Origin: Apostichopus japonicus
Taxonomy: Eukaryota > Echinodermata > Holothuroidea > Aspidochirotida > Stichopodidae
Reading direction: 5' to 3'
Assembly: GCF_037975245.1 (NCBI RefSeq)
Contig: NC_092581.1
Coordinates: 11,249,303 to 11,313,302 of the forward strand
Length of the DNA stretch: 64,000 bases
The position numbers and the translations under genes were made by a program. This document shows, piece by piece, positions 12,016 through 22,949 of this stretch (within the stretch, counting starts at the first letter, position 1; every line of letters begins with the position of its first letter). The notes beneath the pieces are model-generated. The model had not been told where the DNA came from and made no database searches. It was given only the letters and a program-made list of their open reading frames with translations.

Positions 12016-13159
12016 ATGGGATCGATGCATTATCTCGCAATTGGTGTCGGACTTTTCTTTGTAGTTGCTGGTTTGGTGAAAGTGGCGCCAATTCAACCTG
12101 CTCATAATCAAATGGTAGGACTAAATTTTTGTCTAATTTGCAAACTGATCATTTAGCTATGCCTAACACGTAATCATATATCACAGGGAGTAGAAGAGGC
12201 AACAACTCAAGCAGAATATGATTTCCTTAAAAGTAATTATTGAAAGAACTAAATCCAAGAAGTGCAGAATAGCAAGTCTACAGATTAAAATAGAAAGTTA
12301 GAAAACAAATTGAGTAAATGAACAGAAAGGACCTGACAATAATTTGGGGGGCATTTTTTTCTTTTTCATACGTGCCAACAAAGATAAAGTTTGAAATTTG
12401 AACAATATCTTGACATATATGTGCTACCTTTCAGAGCCTTCGAAAATGCTACACAAAAGAAAAGAAAAAAATGAGCACCAAATTAATCCCTGTTTTTCTC
12501 TGTTACAAAAACAAACAAGAACAAGGTTTATATCACTGAATGCAAGCCCACTGAACCAGTCTTACTACAGTACAGTTTGGTCACAGATCTGTTACAGTTA
12601 AAAATCTTTCCCCTGGTCATTCTCCTCTTGTGGATCCCGAATCCCTGATTAGTGAGTAGGAATGAGTCAATGAAAACAGTACGCTGGTTGCTGTGTTGTA
12701 TAGTAGTTTTACACAATGGATTTTAATACATATGATTTACAAACAGCCATAATTGATTAATTGTACATAATTGATGTAAACAAACGTATAATTGACGCTT
12801 TCCTCATTTTTCATTTTAATTTCCATGATTTGCAGGTCTCGGCATTTGGCCGGTATGCGAGTGTGTTTCCACTGAAGATGGTCGGAATTCAACCAGCAGC
12901 CGACATGTACCGAGCACTGACCGGTGCGGCCGAGATCTTGATGGGTTCCCTGTTGGCGTTTGGCCGTTACGACTGGAGGTCTCTCAGTTGCCTCGGTCTG
13001 TTCGTCATAACCGTCGGTGCCGTTCAAACACACTTGGCTCTCGGTGACGCCGTGGCTGAAATGTTTCCGGCTCTCATCGCTGGCGGTCTCCTCCTCATCC
13101 TTCTCTTTCATCCAAATGGTTTTTGGGGAAGCAGAGGAGGGAAACTCCACCTTGCGTAA
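12016..13159 (+). CDS. TMEM35B: TMEM35B-like DoxX-family membrane protein, two coding exons
   Basis: Exons 12016-12114 (33 codons) and 12836-13159 (stop included) join in phase 0 and give 140 aa. Vertebrate TMEM35B has about 150. Residues 5-24 form a first hydrophobic helix (LAIGVGLFFVVAGLVKV). FGRYASVFPLKMVGIQP (37-53) and YRALTGAAEILMGSLLAFG (58-76) match the family's conserved loop and second helix. Further helices are at about 83-101 and 107-124. The family has four membrane spans and is related to bacterial DoxX. TMEM35A (NACHO) is an acetylcholine-receptor chaperone, but TMEM35B function is not settled, so no role is assigned. The start is the ATG that places helix 1 at the N-terminus as in relatives. 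Divergent neighbour RPL24 may share the promoter region. Confidence 0.88.
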
Positions 13160-15286
13160 AGATACCCTCGTTTTTCGAAGTAATTCCTCAATTTCTCAAT
13201 TTGTCTTCTTCTCTCGGGCGCTGAATGCCAAATAATTTTAGAATTAAGGCCAACAAATTTGATAACTATACTTTAATTGTAATTTTTGTAAGTTTTTATG
13301 CCCAACAACTACAATCAATAGCACTGAAGAAAATTGGTCCTGTTCTGGTCTTTGGCAGGTAACTGTATCCATGTTCCATCATACATTACATTAGAATGCT
13401 ACTTTGTATAAGTGACATCACAGCAAGTGGTGCTTAATATATAAATTGTATTCACTGTTCAGTAATTTCAGTGCTTTGTTTGTATTCCTCGGTAGAGTTG
13501 GGATTTTGCACATGTCAGTAAAATGAGGAGTTCATAAGATAAGCTAACACTGAAAGTAATACAGCCTACTATCACCATAAAAATGTTAAATGTATAGTGT
13601 ACACCCTCTTGGTGAAACTATTACTTAACAATACAAAAAATGGGGCCCCTCTTGATATTTCCCAAACAGACCTAGGTTGTTTTACCTATTTGGGGTTGTC
13701 GTTCATCAAATATTATCTATCACATGAGAACTGGCTGATATTTGGGGCTACTGCTCCTTTAAATTACATGTTTTCAGAGGCTCACAAGTGTTTTCAAGAC
13801 TTAGAATACCATTCATTTACAACTTTTTAATACAAAATGACAGAATTTTAATTATTTATACGTCTGACATCTCTACTGCACCTCCGGCTGAATATTTCAA
13901 GTTTATCTTTATCTTTTATTAGGACTTAAAATTAAAACGTCTCACTTTTAGGATCAAACCACCAAATGTTAGCAAAATACTTTCAAGCAAACGTTGGCAT
14001 CTGTTTACAAAATTATATGAGGGCGCTAGTTTAGTTAGTTTGGCGTATGGTAATTTGCTGTGCATTAAAACCTGTTTGAATTATGTTTCTCTTTGGTTTC
14101 AAATTTTCTTCGAACTGTAATGGACCAGCAACTTGTGAGTCTGGAGATAATTCACACCATTATAAACACTGTTTCATGTACAGACAAACTGTATTAACAT
14201 CATAATTCGTGTACTGACTTAATGGTTTCTGTTCTTCTTGGTTATGTTACTGGAATTGAATGATTCAATTAACTGGCTCTTGTTGAGTCCCAAAAAGGAT
14301 TTTTGCAAGTTTTTAACTTGCCTCTAGGCAAGAAGAAGACAGATGATGAACTTGCCATAAATTGGCTAGGTGTTTCGGTTGGCTACAGGGATTTGATGGT
14401 TATCGTGTGGAAGCCTGACCCACATGGGTTACTGAGTGTTCCAGCACTGGATGATTGTAAAACCCACAATGAGCACACCGTTCTCTTAAATTCTTGTTTT
14501 CCCATTCAGAGCCCTTTTGGTCTCCTAGGATGGCTGGCCCAAACATGCAATTTTCTGCATTTTGGGATCATAGCCACATCATAGGTCTTGTATCATCTTG
14601 TATGAGAAAGATTTTTCTAAATTTGGTTGTGTCTTTGTAAATTTTGAATCTGGCAACTGCAAATTGAATGTTGTCAGGGCAATAGAGCAGAAAATATCAT
14701 TGTTTTTCTCTCATAATATTTCCTTTCCAATACATTTACATTGTCTACCTGTAGTGCAGAATATCCTGTTAAGAAAAATTTACAAGGACCTGGGAAATCC
14801 AGGTTGTGCAATTGGACAATCCAGCCAGCTTTGTTAACATATGGTTGATACGGTGGTTCAAACTTTGTGATAGATTTCAACATTTCTTAATTTCCATTAA
14901 TTTATTTTGGACAATCTCGTTTTGAAATGACTATATTTTCTTTTATACTTTCAATAAAGGGAAACAAATTCGACAGTAATTTGAAATTATGAATGAGAAA
15001 TGAAATTTAGCGAAGAAATCACCTTGTAAATTAAAAACTAAAATGGCTTTCACACAAATTAACAGTAAATGGAGAATGTTTTTAAAGCAATATATGCAGT
15101 ACAGCCATTCATTGGAAAACAGTAACAAAATACATTTATCTTGTTCATTTTTACCTCCTGCGAAACTTACAACCGTTAATTATGTAGATTGGATGGCACA
15201 AACAGGGTACTTGTCTTATCTGCCTATTGGATAATGTGGCATTAATACTACTGTGTATGGGCACTGAGGCTGAGAGTGCAGTAAGT
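13160..15286. other. Spacer downstream of TMEM35B-like gene
   Basis: AT-rich spacer including the 3'UTR of the TMEM35B-like gene; no unambiguous AATAAA was placed. The longest frame here (14303-14584, 93 codons) has no recognisable domain or splice context and I do not call it a gene. No repeats with definable ends were seen. Confidence 0.4.
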
Positions 15287-15643
15287 TTAAAGGCATTGAA
15301 GACTCTCCCCAAACCGCGTGCCGGGCTCTGAAAAAGTTAACTGCTCGCAAATTACGTTTTCTTCTTGTCGCTACAAAATGCAGACATTAATGAAACGTGA
15401 TACCTAGTTATCTCTTATCTAGACCTGAGATGTCCACGCTGCTATGTACACTGTGTTGTGGGTATTGACCCTAGCTGTATGTATTGACTGTGCACTAGTG
15501 TCTAATTACCGATGGTAGCAAGCTGTGTGTGTGTTTTCTGGGATCCATGGTGGTGTCTAACACTTCTGTTACACCTCAATCGAAACTAGGTCAGATTACC
15601 GGCATAAGACGTTTCTTTGTGCGCGAGTCTTCACTCCCTTTAA
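15287..15643. mobile_element. TTAA-flanked MITE, copy 1 (349 bp)
   Basis: Inverted ends AGGCATTGAAGACTC (from 15291) and GAGTCTTCACTCCCT (to 15639) are flanked by TTAA (15287-15290 and 15640-15643). A diverged copy lies in inverted orientation at 57235-57601 and aligns along its whole length. TTAA duplications are typical of piggyBac-type transposition. No transposase is encoded. Confidence 0.85.
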
Positions 15644-17431
15644 CTAACATTGTTTTTCCCAGGCTTTAAAGTAGTGACTTTCCTTTAATATGGTATTTGT
15701 TTAGATGTCAGGAGAGATTTTCATGTAAACTTTGAAAGTAGAATGATCTCATTGCACATGATAGTAAGGAATAGCAAAATATCATGAATGCAAACTGACC
15801 AAAGAATTATAATGTAGATTTGAAGATCTAAGACACAAAATGTAGTATTGAATTATATTATGCACCTTCTATAGTGTAAGTTGATTTATAAAAGTGCCTT
15901 CATTAAAGTTGTTTCAAATAACATATCGAGAAATTCTTTGTACTTATTTTCAACCCAATTAAGTGATTAACCCACCCAACCCTTTCCCTGAACTATCTTT
16001 TCCATCCTGTAAGTTACTTTTCACCCCCTTTTCTCACCGTGAGAAATATTTATTTACTATTTTGCAACAACGTAATTATAACTTTGTAGGATGACATAAC
16101 CTCACAATTTTTGCGAGTTTTGTGGCACTTTCTGAAAGTCACTCTTGCACTAGCATGCATTCCGGCACTATAAATGATGGACAACACTTAGCAATGCCAA
16201 GCTTTTCGTCAGTGTTGTAAGGCATCCATGACCTTCCGTGGGTCACTAAATTTCATAACTTGAGGTGACTCGAAAAAAAATATAAGAGAGATAAAACAGT
16301 GACTACAGTCCATGACTACGCGAATCAAGAAAATCATTGGCAATGACACAACTCTAACTTAAAATTAAGTGACGCTTTACAAATCTGCTTTCGTTTTGAG
16401 TAACTGACGATTTCACAGGTGTGATATAACCCTAACGAAAACATTGGATAAAGGGATAATTATATAATATTTAAAGACGTTGGGTCTTTGATTGGGAGAT
16501 AAATGATTGTGTTCGTGTGTAGTTTTTAATTCACAACTGCACACTCATATTGCAAGGCTGGGAGTAATGGAGATGCGGAGGCAAAGTCCTCGGAAGATAC
16601 AACATTTTTATGGGAAAAAAAGACATGTCCGAGAGGAATTCAAATTCTCTGGAATTTATTTAAAAACAGTCTTAAGGTACAGCCTCCGAGGCTGCAGCGT
16701 TTTGGGGAGTATTTCTTGTTCACTCGGAGCGAGTATAAATCACGAAAATACATGTGAAAAAGAGGGCGGAATTCATTTTGTCTAGAACGTACTTCAAAGC
16801 CTTGGTTGGGGTCCAGACGAAGAAGCCCCCGAAATCTAAAGGATTGGTGATGTTTCTTGTTCTCTCGTAGCGAGTTTAAAGCACAAGTCAGAAAGGGGGA
16901 ATAATGCAGTTCTTCTGAATGAATGCTGGTGGGGATCCTGGGATGACTTCGGCTACAGAGTTTGCAGATATTTGTTTCTATTGAAGCGACCTGAAAGTAC
17001 ATAACTACATTTCTGAGGCCTGAGGGTAATCAATTGCAGCGGAATGTATTACGCAGCACGCCCAGGAAGCAGTAGCACTTTGTTAGCCTAATATTATCTA
17101 AATCTGAGAAATATAGATGCAAGGGAGAAACAGAGGGAACGTTTATTCCTCATTTTTGTTTATTATTCTTGCTTTGATGGACATAAGATTACACTGAAGT
17201 CGGCTCCAATTTTCGGCCCGACTTGGCATCGATTGGGACAGACGTTTGTTTTTCACGTTCTAATCTTTGGTGTGACTGGTCGGTTATGTTTTTAATACAC
17301 AAGTCCCTTCAAACAACTATAGTAACTGTAACTGTCATATAAGCGCTGTGAGCCCAGAATTACAAGTTATTTTTTGAACCAGACAAACATTCGTAGAAGT
17401 TTCACAAGAAGCAAGACATTTCACCGAGACT
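15644..17431. other. Spacer upstream of PSMG1, with an unexplained frame
   Basis: A GC-richer patch at about 16550-17010 carries a 120-codon minus-strand frame (16640-17002) and a local duplication of TTTCTTGTTC(A/T)CTCG(G/T)AGCGAGT near 16715 and 16853. I recognise no protein family. The same patch could be a decayed transposon or a non-coding exon. The PSMG1 promoter and 5'UTR must lie in the last few hundred bases, but no TATA box was convincing. Confidence 0.35.
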
Positions 17432-20400
17432 ATGGCAACTTTCTTTGGAGAAGTAGTGTTTTCCGCCTCACGTGCCATTGATGATGAGGACGATGATGAC
17501 TCTTTTGTGAACGAAAATTCTGAGTAAGCTATTCCAGTTTCTAAATTTCTTTAAATTTGTACACATGCCGCAATGGAAAACCGCTCCCCTAAGGTACAGC
17601 TACTAGTTACGCGAATATATTATTGTTATGTATCCTACAATACTGTATAGGCCTACTGTATACCTATAATACAAGAAGTACTACTGACGTTTGGCACTAA
17701 GCACTGTTTATTACTATCTCAGCGTATGGATTATCGCGCGACACAAGATTAATGTTTAATTGATCATGATGCTTTTTTGAAAGGCCGTGGCTATTCTTAC
17801 GACTAGTCGTAACAATTATTTATAAACTATTCTTACGACAAAGGCGAATACAAGCGCAGTAAAGTAAATAAAGCAACTGCGCATGTTGTAGGGGTAACCC
17901 TAACCCTACCTTAAACCCTAAACGCCAATCCTAACACTAACCCTAACCGGAAATTATTGTTACTCCTGGTCGTAAAAAATTGTTCTCCTGTCATAAAAAT
18001 AGCAACTGCGCATGCGTAGTCGGAAATTATTCTTACGAACAGTCGTAAGAATAGCCACTTTGTTTTTGAAAACTACATTTGTTAAGGTCTTGTACTGGTG
18101 CCTATTTACTGTAGTCTGTAGAGAAGGGCAACCATGGGTGTTCATTTTAATCACTCATTTTATCATCCAACAGGGTGTAATCATAAAGTGTAGGCCTAGT
18201 TATGTCTTTGTTGAAGCAGCTTGAATGTGTACATTTATTCTGTGATATCATATCTTCAGTAGACAAACAGCACATACTCTCTGGACAAAATCAGTGTGAA
18301 ATCAGTAAACGAAGTCCGCATGAGCACAGTATGAGAAATATTGTATCTATGTATGTATTTAAGATCCTCCTGCAAGCAGGACCTGCTTGAATGTATACAT
18401 TTATTCTATGATATCATATCTTCAGTAGACAAACAGCACATATTCTCTGGACAAAATCAGTGTGAAATCAAAAAACGAAGGAGCATGAGTACAGTACGAG
18501 AAATATTGTTTGTATGTATGTATGTATTTTAGATCCTCCATCAAGCAGGAACTCGCGAAGAAGCCTCACTGGCTTATCAAAGCCGCAAGTCTCTTATATT
18601 TAACGTCCATGATTATGAATTGTCAATTGTCAACAACTCTGTAACTGGACGACATACATTAATCTTGAAGTGACTCGAACCGGGTGAACTTGAACTCGAA
18701 ATATTAACACTGAAGTTTGAAGGTCTGCTGTATAGACCCCAACTATAGCATGCTATCATGAAAAATTTTCTTGAGATTATGTAATCGACCTGCCTTAGTC
18801 GTAAAATTACTTCTTTTTACTAATTAGTCAGCAACGCCTGCCACATATTTTTTGTAGTATGAGGGACTTTGTGTGAACACTGTATGATTAACTTCACTGT
18901 AGACATGAACATATTTCCACACAGTGTTTATGCAAATAACCTAATGGTGTTAAGAAGCTATGCAGGCTAATCTTAGAGCCTTTGGTAGATTTACAAGGTC
19001 CGTGGCAGGCCGATTAGGTAATCACAAAACTTTCCTACCTATAGTGGCTATAATTGGAGCCAATAAAGCAGATCTTTAACTCCATGCAAAAACTGAAAAC
19101 ATGTATTAAAATGAAAGTCTATATTGGTTAAAGTGTCTATGCTCAAGAAAATCTCATCTAGAAATATCCAACATAAATGTAAACTAACACAAGTTAACTG
19201 CTGTATCAAGTTAACGTAACACAATAAACTATTTAAAAACACCGATTGGTTAGATTAAGAACTTATCTCGTTGAGAAATGAGAAGAATTGCATTTTGTTT
19301 GTGATCCATTTAGATACAGTCCCTCACAGCATTAAAATTACAGCATGAGAATTATTAATTATCTCCTTTTATTTCAATTCACAGAGTTATTACCTTGGAC
19401 CTCTCTCCTGCATTTTCAAAACCAACAAATGATGTTGGCAAAGCGACAGATCAGCTGGTTTTAACACTAGGACCAGCTGCCAATGGTAAGGTCACATAAG
19501 TGTTGCTTCAATCCTATGAAACAAGCAATAAGGTCACCAAATGTGTGTGATTTTAGGAACAGTCCCCTAGTTCGATGGACCTCTCCGGTATCCTTATGGG
19601 ATGTCCTATTCTATGAACAAAACATTAGAATTATCCCCAGGACTATTTCTGAAATTTTAAAATGGCCCTGAAGAAATTTAAATTTTCTACAAAATGTGCT
19701 TGTTTTTCTGAAGGATGTATTATATAAACAACCATCTTTCAAACAGTTGATTGATCACTAAACACTGAAATGCCTCAAACTCCCCAACATACCTTTACAT
19801 GTACAGTGTAGATACTAACCCCTGATGATATAGCATGAGGTGGTCAACATCGATAACGTGTACAGTATCTGGATTTCCAACAACAAAAATACAGGTTAAC
19901 CCAAATCTGTACACACAAATATCTAACTTATGCAGTGACAGTGTATAAAAACAGAACCAATTAAATTGTTGGTTCCAAAAAAAGAGTGAAATCCTCTAAT
20001 TTTCTTTTAAACTCATACCAGAGGGGGAGGGGGGGGGCAAGCATGCATGTGGTAGTGCAAGATCTCAAACTCCTCCACCCTAACACCTCCCCCCTCCCCC
20101 ACCTCCTCCCCCATCAGACATAGAGTGAGCACATAATATTCTGATATGATAGTTTTGCTTGAAATTGAATATGACCTGTAATACAGGTTTCATATTTTTT
20201 TCTAGTCTTTGCAGATTGCTACATTCTTCACCAAGAGAAGGAAACTGTTGGAACAATGAATAAAAGACTTGACAGAGATGGTCAACCAATAGAGGGAGCT
20301 ATTCTTTCAAGGCTGAGGGAACATACAGATGTGCTACTGTGCAAATGTGTTAAAGACATAGAACAACATCTGCAGTTTTCATTTGTTGAGCAGGTTAGTT

Positions 20401-22949
20401 GTACAAGAAAAGTCACATTCCTTTTAGATATTTTGTATTTGTCTGGTCAGACAGAGTGCTTAATTCTTTGCACTTTATCAATAGATTAAAATTGTAGCTC
20501 TTGTTTTAAATAGAAGCAAACAACTCCATATTTTCTCCATACATTGGAGAATAAGATTTGTTTAATAAAACCCATTTTGACAGTGATAGAATAGACATGA
20601 TGTGAAGGAATAAACCCTCACAGGCTTGACGAAGTGCCCTACTCCCTATTATAACTAAAGTATTAGAAAGAAATATAACAGTATGTAATTGTAAAGTTAT
20701 GTATATTACTACAGTAATAAATATAAATTCTGACAACCATCTTGTAGAACTCAAGAATGGCTGAAAAATTATGATCTCCCTAGTTTTATCCTCCAAAGAA
20801 TTAATCAACTTAAAATGGTCACAAAGGGGAGGAAGATTTTTGTTTTTTCCCCACTGTTTTAAGAAGGTACAATATTTGTCAATCCAGTGTCATAGAAATT
20901 TCACTGACAGTTGGTAATTCATATCCTTATTTCCTTATATTCTACAGCTATTTTCATTCCTTGGTAATTCAAACACATCGGTAACCATTCTCTCGTCGTG
21001 TTCTGGAAGTGACTATAAAACACATCGGCAGGATGTCTCTTTTCCCATTTTGAGGTGTTTAAAGACGTCATCATTTACTGGAGAGGTAGCCGCCCCTCAT
21101 CTGGAACCTCCTAACACAATATCAGGTCTAGCTTCATCTGGTGAGTGATATCCACAGGGCAGCTGGCATTGTCTCACTTAATGTAACATTGTTGATTCCA
21201 TGTGAAGTAACCTCACCTCAAGTGGAGTCTGTACACAGTAACTGGGTTACCCTCAATCAGTGCATAACAACTGGGTACCTGCCTTTGTTTTAAATAAAAG
21301 TAATATCATTGATTACATGTGAGTTAGCATGTCTTCATTTAGACTGTTCATATACAGGATCAGGTCTACCCTCAGCTGGAGTACTACTGTAGGTAGCTGC
21401 CGTTATTTAGATGAATGAAACATCATTGATGATGTGTGAGGCAACCTTGGCCCATCTAGAATCCCTACACAGTAGCTGGTCTATCGTCAGCTTGTGAGTA
21501 GCTATAGGGTAGCTGCCATTGCGTAACTACTGTAAATGTAATACCATTGATTACATGTGAGGTAGCCTTTCCCCATTAAGAGTTCCTACATAGGATCAGG
21601 TGTAACCTCAGTTGGTACACTGGGGTAGCTGCCATGGCTTAAATAAATGTAAAATAATTGATTATGTATGAGGCACCCCCAGCTCATTTAGAGTGCCCCA
21701 GCAAAGTATTAAGGCTAGCCTTATCTGGTGAGTTATTATAACAGGCTTTTGTATTTAGCTAACTTTAACATTCTTCTTCACAGGCATAAGGTAGCTAATT
21801 TCCTTGTCCATGGGTTTATATTCATTGAATATCAGGTATTACCTGCCGGTTCATGTCCAGCCTCATCATAACAGGCTTTCCATTGCCTTGCATTGTCACC
21901 AGGCATTCATACTTAGCAAGCATACAAAACAGGAACTGAAATTTACGATTGCTCCAATGGCAAAGCTAAAACCTAGGATGTTTCAACCACTGAACTAAAT
22001 GTTCTAAATTGTCGTAAAACCACAGCATTGTACACACTTGAGGAAATGATAACAGAAAAATTCACCTTTTCATTCAGTTTCATTGTTACATAATTTATTA
22101 TTATTATTTTAGAATGTCCCGATCTCTTCTTTTATTTGATCTATTATCTTTTAAACAGCACTGAGCTATTGTCAGATTCACGGCATCCCGGCTGTTATGT
22201 ATGTCATTTACACTGACTCAATCTTCATGGACTCTGGTGCTATAACAGCATTCAATCCACTCTTAAAACTACAACCCTTCAGGAAAGTGGCAAAGGTAAG
22301 CTATATTATGCCATCAGATTAAAGTTATTTTCAAATTTGATGATTTACGACACACCTTTTGTCTCAGTATGTTTGTTGTGTGTTGTTGTGTAACATTTTA
22401 TTGTTACATAAGCCAGACCAGTTTGTGGAGTTTTGTGCCTGTGGGATATTGGATTCAAATGTTGCATAAAGTTTTGTGTATTTATTGAAAACATCTGTTT
22501 AGGTTTTACTGCTAAACCTGTGTATAAACCATATCACACTACTCACAAGTTTTTTTTATGAGAATTCAGTCAATTTATTGGCGAATAAGACTATGTTTCA
22601 TATTCTTCCCCCCATCTCATTTTTTGGGGAAGGGGAATAAACAGGGGGGTAAGTCTCTAGCTCTGAGTGGAATCTTACCCCACTCCCTTCTGCCCCCCCC
22701 CCCCCCCGCAGACATCATCCAGACAATGTTACTTGTCCCAATTTATGCCATATGTCACAATTAAAATTTTATTAATTTATTCTGATAAATATATAAATAC
22801 AGTTCAACTGTTTTATGGAATGTATAAAATTTAATATAATAAATAAAATATCAAATATCAAATTTTCTTTGTAGAAGACGAATAATTTCCAAGGCATCAT
22901 CAAAGCAGCGGTAGACCGGCCTTCTAATCTGGACTCTCTTTACACTTAA
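17432..22949 (+). CDS. PSMG1: Proteasome assembly chaperone 1, six coding exons
   Basis: Exons 17432-17523, 19385-19485, 20206-20393, 20948-21140, 22159-22295 and 22875-22949 join with consistent phases into 261 aa; human PSMG1 has 288. The N-terminus MATFFGEVV matches the family signature and is followed by an acidic stretch (DDEDDDD). The central part includes LVLTLGPAAN (residues about 54-63), a Cys-containing LLCKC segment, and ALSYCQIHGIPAVMYVIYTD (from about residue 192), with a C-terminal SLYT close to the vertebrate ending. PSMG1 pairs with PSMG2 and helps build the 20S alpha ring in the cytosol (family knowledge). The start is the ATG giving the conserved N-terminus. All introns are GT-AG. 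Odd feature: the last ~70 nt of exon 4 are the first unit of a tandem array continuing into intron 4. Confidence 0.95.
17787..18058. mobile_element. MITE with telomere-like internal repeats, PSMG1 intron 1
   Basis: Inverted ends GTGGCTATTCTTACGAC (from 17787) and GTCGTAAGAATAGCCAC (to 18058) enclose 272 bp. The middle (17891-17950) is a run of CCCTAA variants. AGCAACTGCGCATG appears twice (about 17871 and 18001). I could not define a target-site duplication. No coding capacity. Confidence 0.75.
18221..18552. repeat. 166-bp tandem duplication including SINE tail pieces
   Basis: TTGAATGTGTACATTTATTC (from 18221) and the following ~165 bp recur from 18387 with few changes. Landmarks are GATATCATATCTTCAGTAGA and CTCTGGACAAAATCAGTGTG. 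Each unit ends in a reverse-strand SINE tail (GTATGTATTT...AGATCCTCC), so the duplication probably happened after a SINE had inserted. Confidence 0.85.
18511..18685 (-). mobile_element. tRNA-derived SINE, PSMG1 intron 1
   Basis: Reverse-strand copy: a (GTAT)n tail from 18511, then AGATCCTCC, the body (GCCTCACTGGCTTATCAAAG, GATTATGAATTGTCAATTG) and a degraded head with GTGACTCGAACC, the complement of a B box, near 18672. The A box end is lost. Confidence 0.75.
21068..21790 (+). repeat. ~117-bp tandem array starting inside PSMG1 exon 4
   Basis: Six diverged units share GAGGTAGCC-like starts at 21083 (exonic), 21204, 21321, 21438, 21559 and 21670. They also share a middle like ATCAGGTCTAGCCTCATCTGG, at about 21124 (exonic), 21241, 21358, 21476, 21595 and 21711, then GGTAGCTGCCATTG and ATTGATTACATGTG. 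The first unit covers the last ~70 nt of coding exon 4, its donor and ~50 nt of intron. GTGAGT donor-like motifs survive at 21494 and 21728. Identity between units is moderate by eye. Confidence 0.8.

Noticed and set aside
12737-13150. 137-codon antisense frame
   Set aside because: It is the shadow of TMEM35B exon 2; the sense strand has family homology and correct splice sites.
14303-14584. 93-codon plus-strand frame
   Set aside because: Unremarkable AT-rich surroundings, no recognised domain and no splice partners; within chance expectation.
17890-17950. True telomere or chromosome end
   Set aside because: The CCCTAA variants are short, imperfect and enclosed by inverted repeats within a PSMG1 intron.
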